Of a DNA stretch of 64,000 nucleotides, positions 48,366-56,398 are shown one piece after another. The notes beneath the pieces were generated by a model that searched no databases, was not told the origin of the DNA, and worked only from the letters and a program-made list of their open reading frames with translations. Both the position numbers and the translations under genes were made by a program. The stretch is from assembly GCF_000744655.1 (NCBI RefSeq), contig NZ_JQMJ01000001.1, positions 310,001 to 374,000 of the forward strand, in the 5' to 3' direction. Position 1 is the first letter of the stretch, and every line of letters starts with the position of its first letter. The DNA comes from Streptacidiphilus rugosus AM-16 (GTDB taxonomy: Bacteria > Actinomycetota > Actinomycetes > Streptomycetales > Streptomycetaceae).

Positions 48366-49255
48366 CCGGCCGCTGGGACTTCATCTCCGTCCACCGCGCC
48401 GACTTCGGTGTGCAGCGGATGTGCCGTGTTCTCGGGGTGTCGCGTTCGGGCTACTACCGTTGGATGGTCGGCGCGGCCGCCCGCGCCGAGCGCCGGGCGG
48501 ACGACGACGCGCTGGTCGCGGAGATCCGCGAAATCCACGCCGACCACCGTGGCACCTACGGAGTGCGGCGCGTGCACGCCGAGTTGCGGGGCCTCGGGCA
48601 CATGGTCAACCACAAGCGGGTCGAGCGTCTGATGCGGCTGAACGGGATCGAGGGCCGGCATCTGCGCCGGCGCAGGCGGACCACCGTCCCTGACCGGCTC
48701 GCGCCGCCAGCGCCGGATCTGGTCCGACGCGATTTCACTGCCGGGAACCTGGACGAGAAGTGGTGCGGCGACATCACATACGTGCAGGTCGGCGGCACGT
48801 GGCTCTACCTGGCCTGCGTCCTGGACATCTGCTCGCGCCGGGTGCTCGGCTGGTCGATGGCCACCCACATGCGGACCGAATTGGTCGTCGACGCGCTCAC
48901 GATGGCGGTGGCGACCCGCGGCGGCCACGTCGAGGGAGTGATCTTCCACGCGGACAGGGGATCGCAATACACCTCAGCCGTGTTCGCCCAGGTCAGCGGC
49001 CATTTCGGCATCCGCAGGAGCATCGGTCGTGTCGGGTCGAGCTACGACAACGCGCTGGCCGAGAGCTTCTGGCGGGGGCTGAAGAGAGAAGCGATGCAGC
49101 AGGTGTTCGCGACGGTGCGACAGGCCAGGCTGGAGATCTTCCAGTGGCTGACCTACTACAACGCCCGAAGGCGCCACAGGAGCCTCGGCTACCTCTCACC
49201 CGTCGAGTTCGAACAGCAGCACCGGGCAGAGCATAGACTCACGCTCGCGGCATGA
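48362..49255 (+). CDS. IS3-family OrfB (DDE integrase)
   Basis: 297 aa from ATG 48362; the frame is open upstream for -1 fusion. HTH_21 (HRGTYGVRRVHAELRGLGHM) and a complete rve DDE core: KWCGDITYVQ (D), IFHADRGSQYTS (D), SSYDNALAESFWRGLKREA (E). Ends with NARRRHRSLGYLSPVEFE. It appears intact, so this is probably the element in the window most likely to be active. Confidence 0.93.
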   Translation: MTGRWDFISVHRADFGVQRMCRVLGVSRSGYYRWMVGAAARAERRADDDALVAEIREIHADHRGTYGVRRVHAELRGLGHMVNHKRVERLMRLNGIEGRHLRRRRRTTVPDRLAPPAPDLVRRDFTAGNLDEKWCGDITYVQVGGTWLYLACVLDICSRRVLGWSMATHMRTELVVDALTMAVATRGGHVEGVIFHADRGSQYTSAVFAQVSGHFGIRRSIGRVGSSYDNALAESFWRGLKREAMQQVFATVRQARLEIFQWLTYYNARRRHRSLGYLSPVEFEQQHRAEHRLTLAA

Positions 49256-49286
49256 ACCCCCGTGTCCACACTCCGGGGGACGCCTC

Positions 49287-49740
49287 GTAGAAGCTGTGCC
49301 CCCGCCTGGCGGCGTAGGCGAGCATCACCATGACCTGGCAGTTGCGCACGTCCCCGGTCACGCCGCAATGCTGGTGGGCCACGCCCACCGAGCGAGTACC
49401 CTTCTTGATCACCTGGGTGTCGTCCAGCACCAGTGTGGCCTGATCGTCGCCGAGTTCGGCGGCGACATAGTTCTGGACCTCCGCCAGCAGGGCGTCCGCG
49501 TCCCAGGACGCCTCCCCGAGGAACTTCTGGATCCGGTGCGGACTCGCATGCCCGCCCCGCCATCGTCCAGCCGTTCTTCCTGCCCAGGTCCGACAGCAGA
49601 CCCTCGACCAGGTCCGCGAACACCTCCCGCGGCTCCGGCCGCGCGAACAGATGCCCCAACCCCTCGGTGAGCGACCGCCCACCCCTCCACGTCCTCGCGT
49701 GCCACATCAACCAGCATGACCACTCAACGACAGGAACGAT
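49287..49740 (-). pseudogene. IS701-family transposase N-terminal fragment
   Basis: Leftward: LTEGLGHLFARPEPREVFAD and DLVEGLLSDLGRKNGWTMAG; after a frameshift near 49560, IQKFLGEASWDADALLAEVQ, ATLVLDDTQVIKKGTRSVGV and CQVMVMLAYAARRGHSFYEA. It is truncated by the IS3 end. It is not the same element as 47023-47940. Confidence 0.82.
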
Positions 49741-49745
49741 CACCA

Positions 49746-49949
49746 GTCACAACATCTGAGGCTGTAGTACTCGCCCGCAACATCCTCGAGATCGTCTGGC
49801 AGCTGATCGCCGACCCCGACGCCCGCTACCACGACCTGGGCGCCGACTGGTACGAGACGCACACCGATCCCGATCGCCGTACCCGCGAGCTCGTGCGCCA
49901 GCTCGAACGCCTCGGCAACACCGTCACCCTCACCCCCAACCTCGCCTGA
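49746..49949 (+). pseudogene. IS110-family C-terminal remnant
   Basis: VLARNILEIVWQLIADPDAR, YHDLGADWYETHTDPDRRTR, LVRQLERLGNTVTLTP, stop. It corresponds to the last 60 residues of IS110 transposases. The upstream part has been replaced by the IS701 fragment. Confidence 0.8.
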
Positions 49950-50097
49950 ACGAACCAGGCAAGCGGATCTCTTCACCACCTCACCGTGAGCACGGCACAG
50001 ACTCCGGCCTGCCCGCAACTATCGTGATTTTCCGGCCAGGTGCCTTGCTGTTTGGCGCTGATGGAAGCGTGAGAACTCCTATCATCCCAGGTGGGGG

Positions 50098-50215
50098 CGG
50101 CTTGGACTCGCGGCGACCACCGACCCAGCCCCTGGCGGCCCAGCTTCGCAGTGTGATCGCCGGCATCCCGAGCTCGGCTGCGAGGTCGTCGAGCCACCAC
50201 TCGTCGGGGCCCGGA
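50098..50215 (-). pseudogene. Serine-recombinase C-terminal remnant
   Basis: Leftward PDEWWLDDLAAELGMPAITL then RSWAARGWVGGRRESK: the HTH tail of the recombinase at 27778-29601, cut on both sides. 50216-50524 has no gene that I can support apart from the ribosome site of the next one. Confidence 0.75.
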
Positions 50216-50524
50216 CACCTTCCCGCAGGTCCGCCGCGATCTGCGCGGTCTTCTCCCCGGGATCGAACCGCGCACCCGCCTCCAACCGCACCGACTCCCG
50301 CGCCGCCGGCCCCCTCGGACTCAGCCCGCTGCCCTGCGCGTAGCTCATGACCACGACATACCGCAGGGCTCATGAACCGTCAGCCCCACTCGCCATAACG
50401 AGTTCAAATGCAGCACTGAATGCCCTGAGGGCTTCCTCATCGGCCATAGAAGTTTCTCAGGTGCCTGCAATGCTGCCGGGAGAGATGATGTGTTGGCCGA
50501 TCAGGCAAGAGAGAGGATGCTCGT

Positions 50525-50863
50525 ATGGAAACGCTTGAGGGCCAGGACCCTTACGATAAAGTAAATAGTCTCCTGGAAAAAGGATACTCCACTGTCGACG
50601 GTGGAGCTTACGAGGAAGCCGGACAGATCTTCTATCAAGCCCTAACCATGCTGGAGGGGCTGAATGACGACGCAAATGGGGTAGCGCGGAGCAAAATCGC
50701 TCTTAATGTAGCCCTCTGCTATTACCAAGCAGGGCAAGATGAGTATGCTCATAGTGTGCTCCAGCAATATGGATGGAACCGGAGTCAAATCATGGAGCTG
50801 AAAGGTGAGAACTCTGTCGCCATGAACATGGATTTGGCCAGCAAACTTGCTCCCGCCGGATAG
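50525..50863 (+). CDS. Small TPR-like protein, partner of the downstream pore-like protein
   Basis: 112 aa behind GAGAGGA. Helical and acidic: YDKVNSLLEKGYSTVDGGAY, EEAGQIFYQALTMLEGLNDD, IALNVALCYYQAGQDEYAHS, VLQQYGWNRSQIMEL. It is homologous by eye to the 111-aa protein at 45075, especially over the AG...GW.R segment; here two TPR-like hairpins can be drawn. It is 63 bp before the 652-aa gene on the same strand. AT-rich against its neighbours. No signal peptide or membrane span. Confidence 0.75.
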   Translation: METLEGQDPYDKVNSLLEKGYSTVDGGAYEEAGQIFYQALTMLEGLNDDANGVARSKIALNVALCYYQAGQDEYAHSVLQQYGWNRSQIMELKGENSVAMNMDLASKLAPAG

Positions 50864-50926
50864 TCTATATCTTACTGATCCAATAGAATTGCCCGCTCGG
50901 AAGCCTTCAAGCAGGAGAGTCGAAAT

Positions 50927-52885
50927 ATGGAAATTGAGCCCCAAGTCACGGACGAGGATTTCAAGGCAACCCTTGGAATATTTAGTTGGTTTGAGGGTAG
51001 CCTGGTCGAGCTGTGGGAGAAGTTCCCGAAGTTCCCGAAGGCGGCGATGGTCGAGGTTGGCGATTTTGGCCAGGTTCGCGGCAGGCACATTGGCGACTTC
51101 ACTATAGGTGGAGTGAGTGACCTAAAAGGGATGGGAATTTTCTATCGAAACGCTTTCATTAGTTACGTCAGGGCTTTTCGCCCAGATCTAGTAAAAGCCG
51201 CAGAGAAGAGTCTGGCCCGGCGGGATTCGGATCACATTGATCCTGAATCCAAGAGCAGCCTCAATGACACCTACGAACAGTTCCATCATACTCTCGGAGA
51301 GGAACTGTACCGCAAGTATGCATCGCGCGCTGATATAAATGCCCTGGGTAAGTATGTCATCCTAAAGCGGATGGGAATTGATGAATCCTCGGCAAGGTAC
51401 ATTCCGAAAGCCGGAGTCCTCGAAGCAATCGAAGAGAGGAAGGAGATTGCTCGGCTATTTAAAGATAATCAGGCTGGTCTTTGGCAACTCATGACAGACG
51501 GCGTTAATATCCTCCGTGATGAAAAACCTGATTATGACGTGGGAATGGCAAAAGTGGTCGAGGTGGTGGCGAAGGCGGAAGATTCTCTGAGGAAATTGTC
51601 TGCTGCGGCAGACGGGGTCGATGCTCTTCCCGTCAGCGACACGCTCGGAATCTTGAATCATTTTGATACTGAGCTCCTAGGGGCGGCACGCCGAATGGAG
51701 AAAATCACCAAAGCATGGTACGCCGCAATGAAGGAGCTAGCGCAGAAGAACTTTATGCTCGATATCTATAATACCGATCAAGAGTACGCCCTAAAGGTGA
51801 AAGCTTTCGGACAGGCAGCGTCTACCCTAGGCGGCGGACTCATGGCACTCGGCACCGTGGTCACTCCTTGTCTCATAGTAGGCGGGGTCATCTCAGGTAT
51901 CGGGGCTGCCGCCACGGCTGCATCTGACGAGAAAAAGAAGCGGAGCGTAAAATCTCCCAGGGCTATCGCCGTCAATGCTGCAAAGACTCAGAAGCCGATC
52001 GGGAAGGGCGAAATTGCTGGGCAGAATGTGGACAAGGCTTCGTACGTGATAACGGGTGGTCAGGAGCTTGCCGAAAAAGCGTTGGGCTTCGTTCCCACGG
52101 TGGCTGAGCTCGGTGGAGAGAAGGTCCTTGGTGCTGCCCTTGGTACTGTCGTAACTCCTATTGGCGCAGTTGTAAGGGAGAAGCACCAATTTCAGCGCAA
52201 CCCGGGCGCAGAGAAAAGCGTGGTGACTTTTATACAAAGAATCTTTGCAGATAAGCCGAAGAAGCCCGGCAAGTCTCGAAGCGGTTTCGAAGTCGTTCTA
52301 TCGGCCTTCATGAAAACAAATAGCGTGGTGGACTACCAGGGGGGATGGGAAGGGCCGGTTAATATTACAAACGCGGCGGGGATGGAAGTGTCAGTTAGAT
52401 GGCAGCAGCGGTATGCGTTGGATCGAGCGGTGCAGGAAAAAGAAGAAGGAGAATCTTATACGGGGAAGACGGTGTGCTATATCGAATTGCAGTACAAATT
52501 CGGTGTTTTCGCATGGCGGGATCACCCGCTTAGCTGGGCTGAAACTCGTCGTAGCTTCACTCTGGACAAGGATATTGGTAACAAGTTGGGCTTCACTCCC
52601 CTGACGTTTGCCGAAATATCTGCAATGGGATTCCAGTTCCCCGTCTGGTATACGGCGCCATTCGCATACGCCGAACCGTCGGGCGATTTCTTTTCTGGAA
52701 ATCACCCGTATGCTATATTCGTTGAATATACAGCAGGAGATGAGACCAAGCAGGGCTTCTGGAAGATTAGCCCGGTGGCAGAGCAGGTGCTTGTTATCCC
52801 TGAAGATTTTCAGCTTCTCGAGGCGTGCGTACGCGTTGCCAATGCGAACGAGGAAAAGGTCTGGAGAGATCAGTACGCGGGTTGA
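50927..52885 (+). CDS. Large helical protein with glycine-rich hydrophobic hairpin (possible pore-forming effector)
   Basis: 652 aa behind AGGAGAG. Residues 1-115 are mixed alpha/beta. Residues about 120-290 are long amphipathic helices (MAKVVEVVAKAEDSLRKLSA). At about 290-335 there is a Gly/Ala-rich hydrophobic stretch, TLGGGLMALGTVVTPCLIVG then GVISGIGAAATAA, ended by DEKKKR. A second one at about 393-415 repeats ALGTVVTP (LGAALGTVVTPIGAVV). The C-terminal 230 residues look beta-rich (WQQRYALDR, VCYIELQYKFGVFAW). Helical bundle plus hydrophobic hairpin is the layout of ClyA/Hbl-type pore formers; I know no family match, so this is inference. It is not related to the Stv-like proteins except through its small partner. 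Confidence 0.7.
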   Translation: MEIEPQVTDEDFKATLGIFSWFEGSLVELWEKFPKFPKAAMVEVGDFGQVRGRHIGDFTIGGVSDLKGMGIFYRNAFISYVRAFRPDLVKAAEKSLARRDSDHIDPESKSSLNDTYEQFHHTLGEELYRKYASRADINALGKYVILKRMGIDESSARYIPKAGVLEAIEERKEIARLFKDNQAGLWQLMTDGVNILRDEKPDYDVGMAKVVEVVAKAEDSLRKLSAAADGVDALPVSDTLGILNHFDTELLGAARRMEKITKAWYAAMKELAQKNFMLDIYNTDQEYALKVKAFGQAASTLGGGLMALGTVVTPCLIVGGVISGIGAAATAASDEKKKRSVKSPRAIAVNAAKTQKPIGKGEIAGQNVDKASYVITGGQELAEKALGFVPTVAELGGEKVLGAALGTVVTPIGAVVREKHQFQRNPGAEKSVVTFIQRIFADKPKKPGKSRSGFEVVLSAFMKTNSVVDYQGGWEGPVNITNAAGMEVSVRWQQRYALDRAVQEKEEGESYTGKTVCYIELQYKFGVFAWRDHPLSWAETRRSFTLDKDIGNKLGFTPLTFAEISAMGFQFPVWYTAPFAYAEPSGDFFSGNHPYAIFVEYTAGDETKQGFWKISPVAEQVLVIPEDFQLLEACVRVANANEEKVWRDQYAG

Positions 52886-53072
52886 CCTCCAGAAATCGAT
52901 CCCTATCTGGCGGCGGTTCCTGAGGGGCAAGAACAAGCAGATGGCCGCAATGACCGTGAGGTGCCCGAGTGGAAGGCTTCCGGGGCTTCCTCTCATACTC
53001 CGGCCGCAGCTGGTCCCCGGATGGCCCGCCCTGGGCCCGGCTGTGCTGCTGCGAGCCCCGGAGAAATGGTAA

Positions 53073-53109
53073 GCGCCGGTGTCCTGACGGTTAATCAGGA
53101 CACCGGCGC
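53073..53109 (+). terminator. Strong hairpin terminator after the 50.5-52.9 kb island
   Basis: GCGCCGGTGTCCTGA - loop CGGTTAA - TCAGGACACCGGCGC, a perfect 15-bp stem 187 bp after the 652-aa gene. It is the best terminator in the window. The rest of 52886-53180 has no gene. Confidence 0.75.
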
Positions 53110-53180
53110 CAGCTCGGGATGCCGGGGCGTGCGGGAGGGTCAGCCCCGGACGGCCTGGAGGATCGCGTCGGTCACAGCAT

Positions 53181-53347
53181 TGAGCCTTTTCAGAGTGAGC
53201 ATCGATCGGGTGACGGCGGCGCCGTGCGACGCGGTGGCGAAACGAACGAGGCTCTCCGGCGTTGAGTGGGACGTCTGAAGTCTCAACTCGTTGGCTGGAG
53301 AGCCTCGTTGGTTGTCTATCCTGCAGCATTGGACCTGCCCCACGCCC
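53181..53347 (+). mobile_element. IS5-family left-end fragment
   Basis: From tgagccttttcagag to the first codons [12 protein letters not shown]. It matches 15587-15745 (same end, same leader with gaggctctccggcgttgagtg). It is cut off at 53348 by the IS1380 left end. Confidence 0.8.
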
Positions 53348-54240
53348 TAGCCTGCGCGTTTCATCTGGGGTCGCGTCCGGATCATGATCGGAAAAGCGAA
53401 AGTGCCTTCTGATCTGCAACGATGAGGCTTGTCTAAGGTCCCAGTCGTTCCAGCAGGAAGGCACTTTCTGCGTGCACACGGTCCCGCCCCAAGCTCGTCG
53501 TCAGCGCCGACGGGAACGGGGTGGTCAGCCGGGCCGGCTCGCGTCTGCTCGCGGATCTTGCCGACGCCACCACGCTGACCAGCGCCTTCAGCGAGGCCCT
53601 GCACCGGCTGCGACCGCGCGGGACCGGACACGACCCCGGCCGCGTCGCGGTGGACCTCGCGGTCATGCTCGCCGACGGCGGCGAAGCGATCGCCGACCTG
53701 GCCGTGCTGCGCGACCAGGCCGACGTGTTCGGCACCGTCGCGTCCACCCCGACCGCCTGGCGCGTGCTGGCCGGCATCGACGAAACAGCCCTGAACACGC
53801 TGCGGGCAGCCAGGGCCACCGCCCGCGAGGTCGCCTGGCTGCAAGTCGACGAGACCGGACACCCCATACCCGGCTCACAAGCGGGAGGGCGTGAACTGCC
53901 GGGTCTGGTCCTGGACATCGACGCGACCCGGGTCACCTGCCACTCCGAGAAGGAACAGGCCGCCGCCACCTACAAACGCGGCTTCGGCTACCACCCGCTG
54001 CTGTGCTTCCTCGACAACACCGGCGAGGCCCTCGCCGGCATCCTGCGGCCGGGCAACGCCGGAGCGAACACCGCAGCCGACCACATCACCGTCCTGGACC
54101 AGGCCCTCGCACAGATCCCCGACCCCCACCGCCACGGCACCGAGATCCTCGTCCGCGCCGACAGCGCCGGCGGCGCGAAGGCCTTCCTCAACCACCTCCG
54201 CGACCTGCGAAAGCACGCGCCGAAGGAAAGACACACAAGC
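53348..54240 (+). pseudogene. IS1380-family element, 5' half
   Basis: It starts with the 65-bp end also present at 38016-38080. The transposase reads VSRAGSRLLADLADATTLTS, VDLAVMLADGGEAIADLAVL, WLQVDETGHPIPGSQAGGRE, LVLDIDATRVTCHSEKEQAA and VRADSAGGAKAFLNHLRDLR, then changes at about 54213 to unrelated sequence. The C-terminal half is deleted. The first 35 codons may be shifted relative to an intact element. Confidence 0.87.
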
Positions 54241-54370
54241 AGGCCGTTCTCGCCCTCGCCCGACGCCGCCTCGACGTGCTGTGGGCACTGATACGCGACC
54301 AACGCACCTTCACCGCTGAGCGACCACAACCCGACCACACAGCGGCATAGCCAGCTCACCACACGTCACA

Positions 54371-54649
54371 TCAGCCTTGACAAACCACATTGGGAATCAG
54401 TGCTTCGACCTTGGCGTCGCCGGTGCCCGCGCCGGAGATCACCATGCCGCCGTAGGAGTGGCCCACCAGTACGATGTCGCCGTCCAGCCCGTCAAGGACG
54501 CGGCGTACGACGGCCACGGCGTCGCTCAGCGAGCTCAGGGGCAGCTGCACGGCGGTGACCTGGTGGCCGTGCTGCTGCAGGCGGGCGCTCACGGCGCGCC
54601 AGCTGGAGCCGTCGACCCAGAGGCCGTGGACGAGCACGATGTTTGCCAT
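54371..54649 (-). pseudogene. Alpha/beta-hydrolase, C-terminal two-thirds missing
   Basis: ATG 54649 behind TCCTCCACC-type upstream sequence on the leftward strand. ANIVLVHGLWVDGSSWRAVS (oxyanion HG), DAVAVVRRVLDGLDGDIVLV and the nucleophile elbow GHSYGGMVISGAGTGDAKVE are present. Homology ends near 54385 at the mobile-element border, so only about 90 of about 230 residues remain and His/Asp of the triad are lost. Confidence 0.8.
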
Positions 54650-54865
54650 GGTGGAGGAACCCGATTTTCTCGAGGGGCGGTGTAACGTGGCTCCACCATC
54701 GTTGATATAGCAATTATTGTCATGGCAATACTTGCCGAAAGGGTAAGCCGGGCAGGCAGCCGGGACGGCCCATGACGCTGCGCCACCGGTAGCGGCGGGC
54801 AACCGTCCCGGGGTCGAGTCTTGAGTGGTGCAGGAAGCACCCGATCGACCAAGGGGAATGCGACC

Positions 54866-55222
54866 GTGAGCGACAAGCGTCACGACCAGAAGGTCTGTCA
54901 GGAGTTCGGCTGGCTCAAGGGTTTCGACCCGGACACGCTGCGGAGGGCGATGGGCGAATCCCGTCCGGACTCGATGGCCGAGCTGATCGAATCCCCGGGC
55001 CCCCAGTGGTGGGCCCTATACCTCGCGTGGGCCAGGGGGCGGCCGTGGCAGCGGGACCTGGACGAGGTCGAACGCGGGCTCAGCGACGGGCGGACCGACA
55101 CTGACCGCTACCGGGCCGCGATGGGACGGCTGGAGGCGAACTACCCGCGCTTCCACCGGGCCCTCGGGCGGCTCAAGAGCGTGAACCGTCCCCTGCTCCA
55201 GCAGCTGGTCGGGGTGGGCTGA
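54866..55222 (+). CDS. Hypothetical protein
   Basis: 118 aa from GTG 54866, behind AAGGGGA. Helical and charged: VCQEFGWLKGFDPDTLRRAM, WWALYLAWARGRPWQRDLDE, RLEANYPRFHRALGRLKSVN. It has no signal peptide and I recognise no family. The natural codon use and good ribosome site support expression. Confidence 0.6.
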   Translation: MSDKRHDQKVCQEFGWLKGFDPDTLRRAMGESRPDSMAELIESPGPQWWALYLAWARGRPWQRDLDEVERGLSDGRTDTDRYRAAMGRLEANYPRFHRALGRLKSVNRPLLQQLVGVG

Positions 55223-55544
55223 GCCCAGCGCTCGTGCCGTCCCTTCCCCGGAGGCTGCCCGAACGGGCACCACCGGCATCCGAGGGCGTGCGAGGGTGGA
55301 GCTGTCGGCAGGCACGAGTCCTGCCAGAGCGACAGCAACACCGGAGAGAACCGGGCAGCCGCGTCGGCCAGGGCCGAGACGAGCCGATCCGGACGAGGCC
55401 CGGCCGCCGCGCCCACAGGCGGCCGGACCCGGCGGAAGCCCGACACAGCTGCCCGGGACCCGTCCCGAACCAATGAATCCGCGCCCAGGGGGCGGCGGCC
55501 TGTAGCCGCCGAGCCGGACGTAGTCCGCGAGAGAAGTCGCCATC
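55223..55544. other. Spacer upstream of SsgA-like gene
   Basis: 322 bp, GC-rich, presumably with the promoter and leader of the SsgA-like gene. I see no coding frame or clear promoter pair; there are small GC hairpins only. Confidence 0.4.
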
Positions 55545-55988
55545 ATGCCAAGCGCCGTTCACAGCCACACCGTGATGCACCTGGTAGTCCACCAAGAACA
55601 CGTGCTGCCGCTGCTTGCCCACCTCGATTTCGACGCCGGCGACCCCTGTGCGGTGCGCCTGAGCGTCCACCTGGTCGGTGAGGAGCCCGTGCAATGGGTC
55701 TTCGCCCGCACCCTGCTCACGGCCGGGCTCACCGAGGCTGTAGGTGACGGGGACGTGCGGATCCGTCCGCTCTGCGAGGACGAGGTGGAGATCTCGCTGG
55801 GATCCGTCGGGGCCTGCGCCGAGTTGCGCGCCCCCGCCGACGCCCTGGCCCTGTTCGTGCAGGGCACCGAGCAACTGGTGCCCGTCGGCCGCGAAGAGGT
55901 GGACGAGGACCTGGACGAACAGCTGGCGTCCATCCTCGGCTGGCAGGACCTGCCCGGAGAGCGCCGCGACGGTCGCCGCCGCAAGTGA
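55545..55988 (+). CDS. SsgA-family sporulation / cell-division regulator (second copy)
   Basis: 147 aa. The family pattern is DDPCAVRLSVHLV-type (here GDPCAVRLSVHLVGEEPVQW), VFARTLLTAGLTEAVGDGDV, RIRPLCEDEVEISLGS and a C-terminal LFVQGTEQLVPVGREEVDED. It is longer at the C-terminus than the copy at 17300. It stands alone, followed by a bidirectional hairpin. Confidence 0.92.
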   Translation: MPSAVHSHTVMHLVVHQEHVLPLLAHLDFDAGDPCAVRLSVHLVGEEPVQWVFARTLLTAGLTEAVGDGDVRIRPLCEDEVEISLGSVGACAELRAPADALALFVQGTEQLVPVGREEVDEDLDEQLASILGWQDLPGERRDGRRRK

Positions 55989-56021
55989 GACCGGCTCACC
56001 ACCTGCACCGGCTTACCCACA

Positions 56022-56056
56022 GTCGCCCGGGCCCTGGCAACAGGGGTCCGGGCGAC
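56022..56056. terminator. Bidirectional hairpin terminator
   Basis: GTCGCCCGG (56022-56030) and CCGGGCGAC (56048-56056) with extra pairing inside. It lies between the converging SsgA-like gene and the electron-transfer operon. Confidence 0.6.
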
Positions 56057-56152
56057 TGGCGTAGCAGGCGGCAGCCTCCGCCGAGCCGCAGGCAGACAGG
56101 CACGCTTCGCTGCGACCGGGCCGGGCGCCGTCGAGCGAGCCGGCCCTCCGGC

Positions 56153-56398
56153 TCAACGGCGGCGCCCCGGGCGTTCGAGCCGCAGGGCCAGCATCGGGCA
56201 CGCGGCGACCGCACGCCGCGCGTGTGCGCGGAGCGAGGCGGTGACCTGCGTGCTGTGGAAGACCGGGTAGCCCCATTCGTCGAGGCTGATCAGTTCGGGA
56301 AGCAGTTCGGCACACGCGCCGTGGCCGTCGCAGGCGATGCGGTCGATGTGCAGAAGGGCGCCGGGTCGTTCGGTCGCGGGCATGCGGGTCACCGCCAT
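56153..56398 (-). CDS. Ferredoxin, three-cysteine [3Fe-4S] / [4Fe-4S] type
   Basis: 81 aa from ATG 56398. IACDGHGACAELLPELISLD gives Cys23-x2-His26-x2-Cys29, and AACPMLALRL gives Cys67-Pro. The C-x2-H-x2-C...CP pattern is that of actinobacterial small ferredoxins. The start overlaps the end of the NuoF-like gene by 10 bp. It should exchange electrons with that protein. Confidence 0.9.
   Translation of the reverse strand: MAVTRMPATERPGALLHIDRIACDGHGACAELLPELISLDEWGYPVFHSTQVTASLRAHARRAVAACPMLALRLERPGRRR

Larger units (their letters stand above)
47980..49286 (+). mobile_element. IS3-family element
   Basis: Imperfect inverted ends of about 25 bp: GAGGCGACCCCTGGGGTGTG... at 47980 and, inverted, GAGGCGTCCCCCGGAGTGTG... 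ending at 49286, both containing GTGTGGACAC. Inside are orfA and orfB with typical IS3 organisation. The different IS701-like fragments on the two sides show that it did not insert into a single gene copy, or that a rearrangement followed. Confidence 0.85.

Noticed and set aside
49716-49949. 77-codon frame considered as a small host gene
   Set aside because: It is the C-terminal end of an IS110 transposase by comparison with 25839-25990 and 39734-39980.
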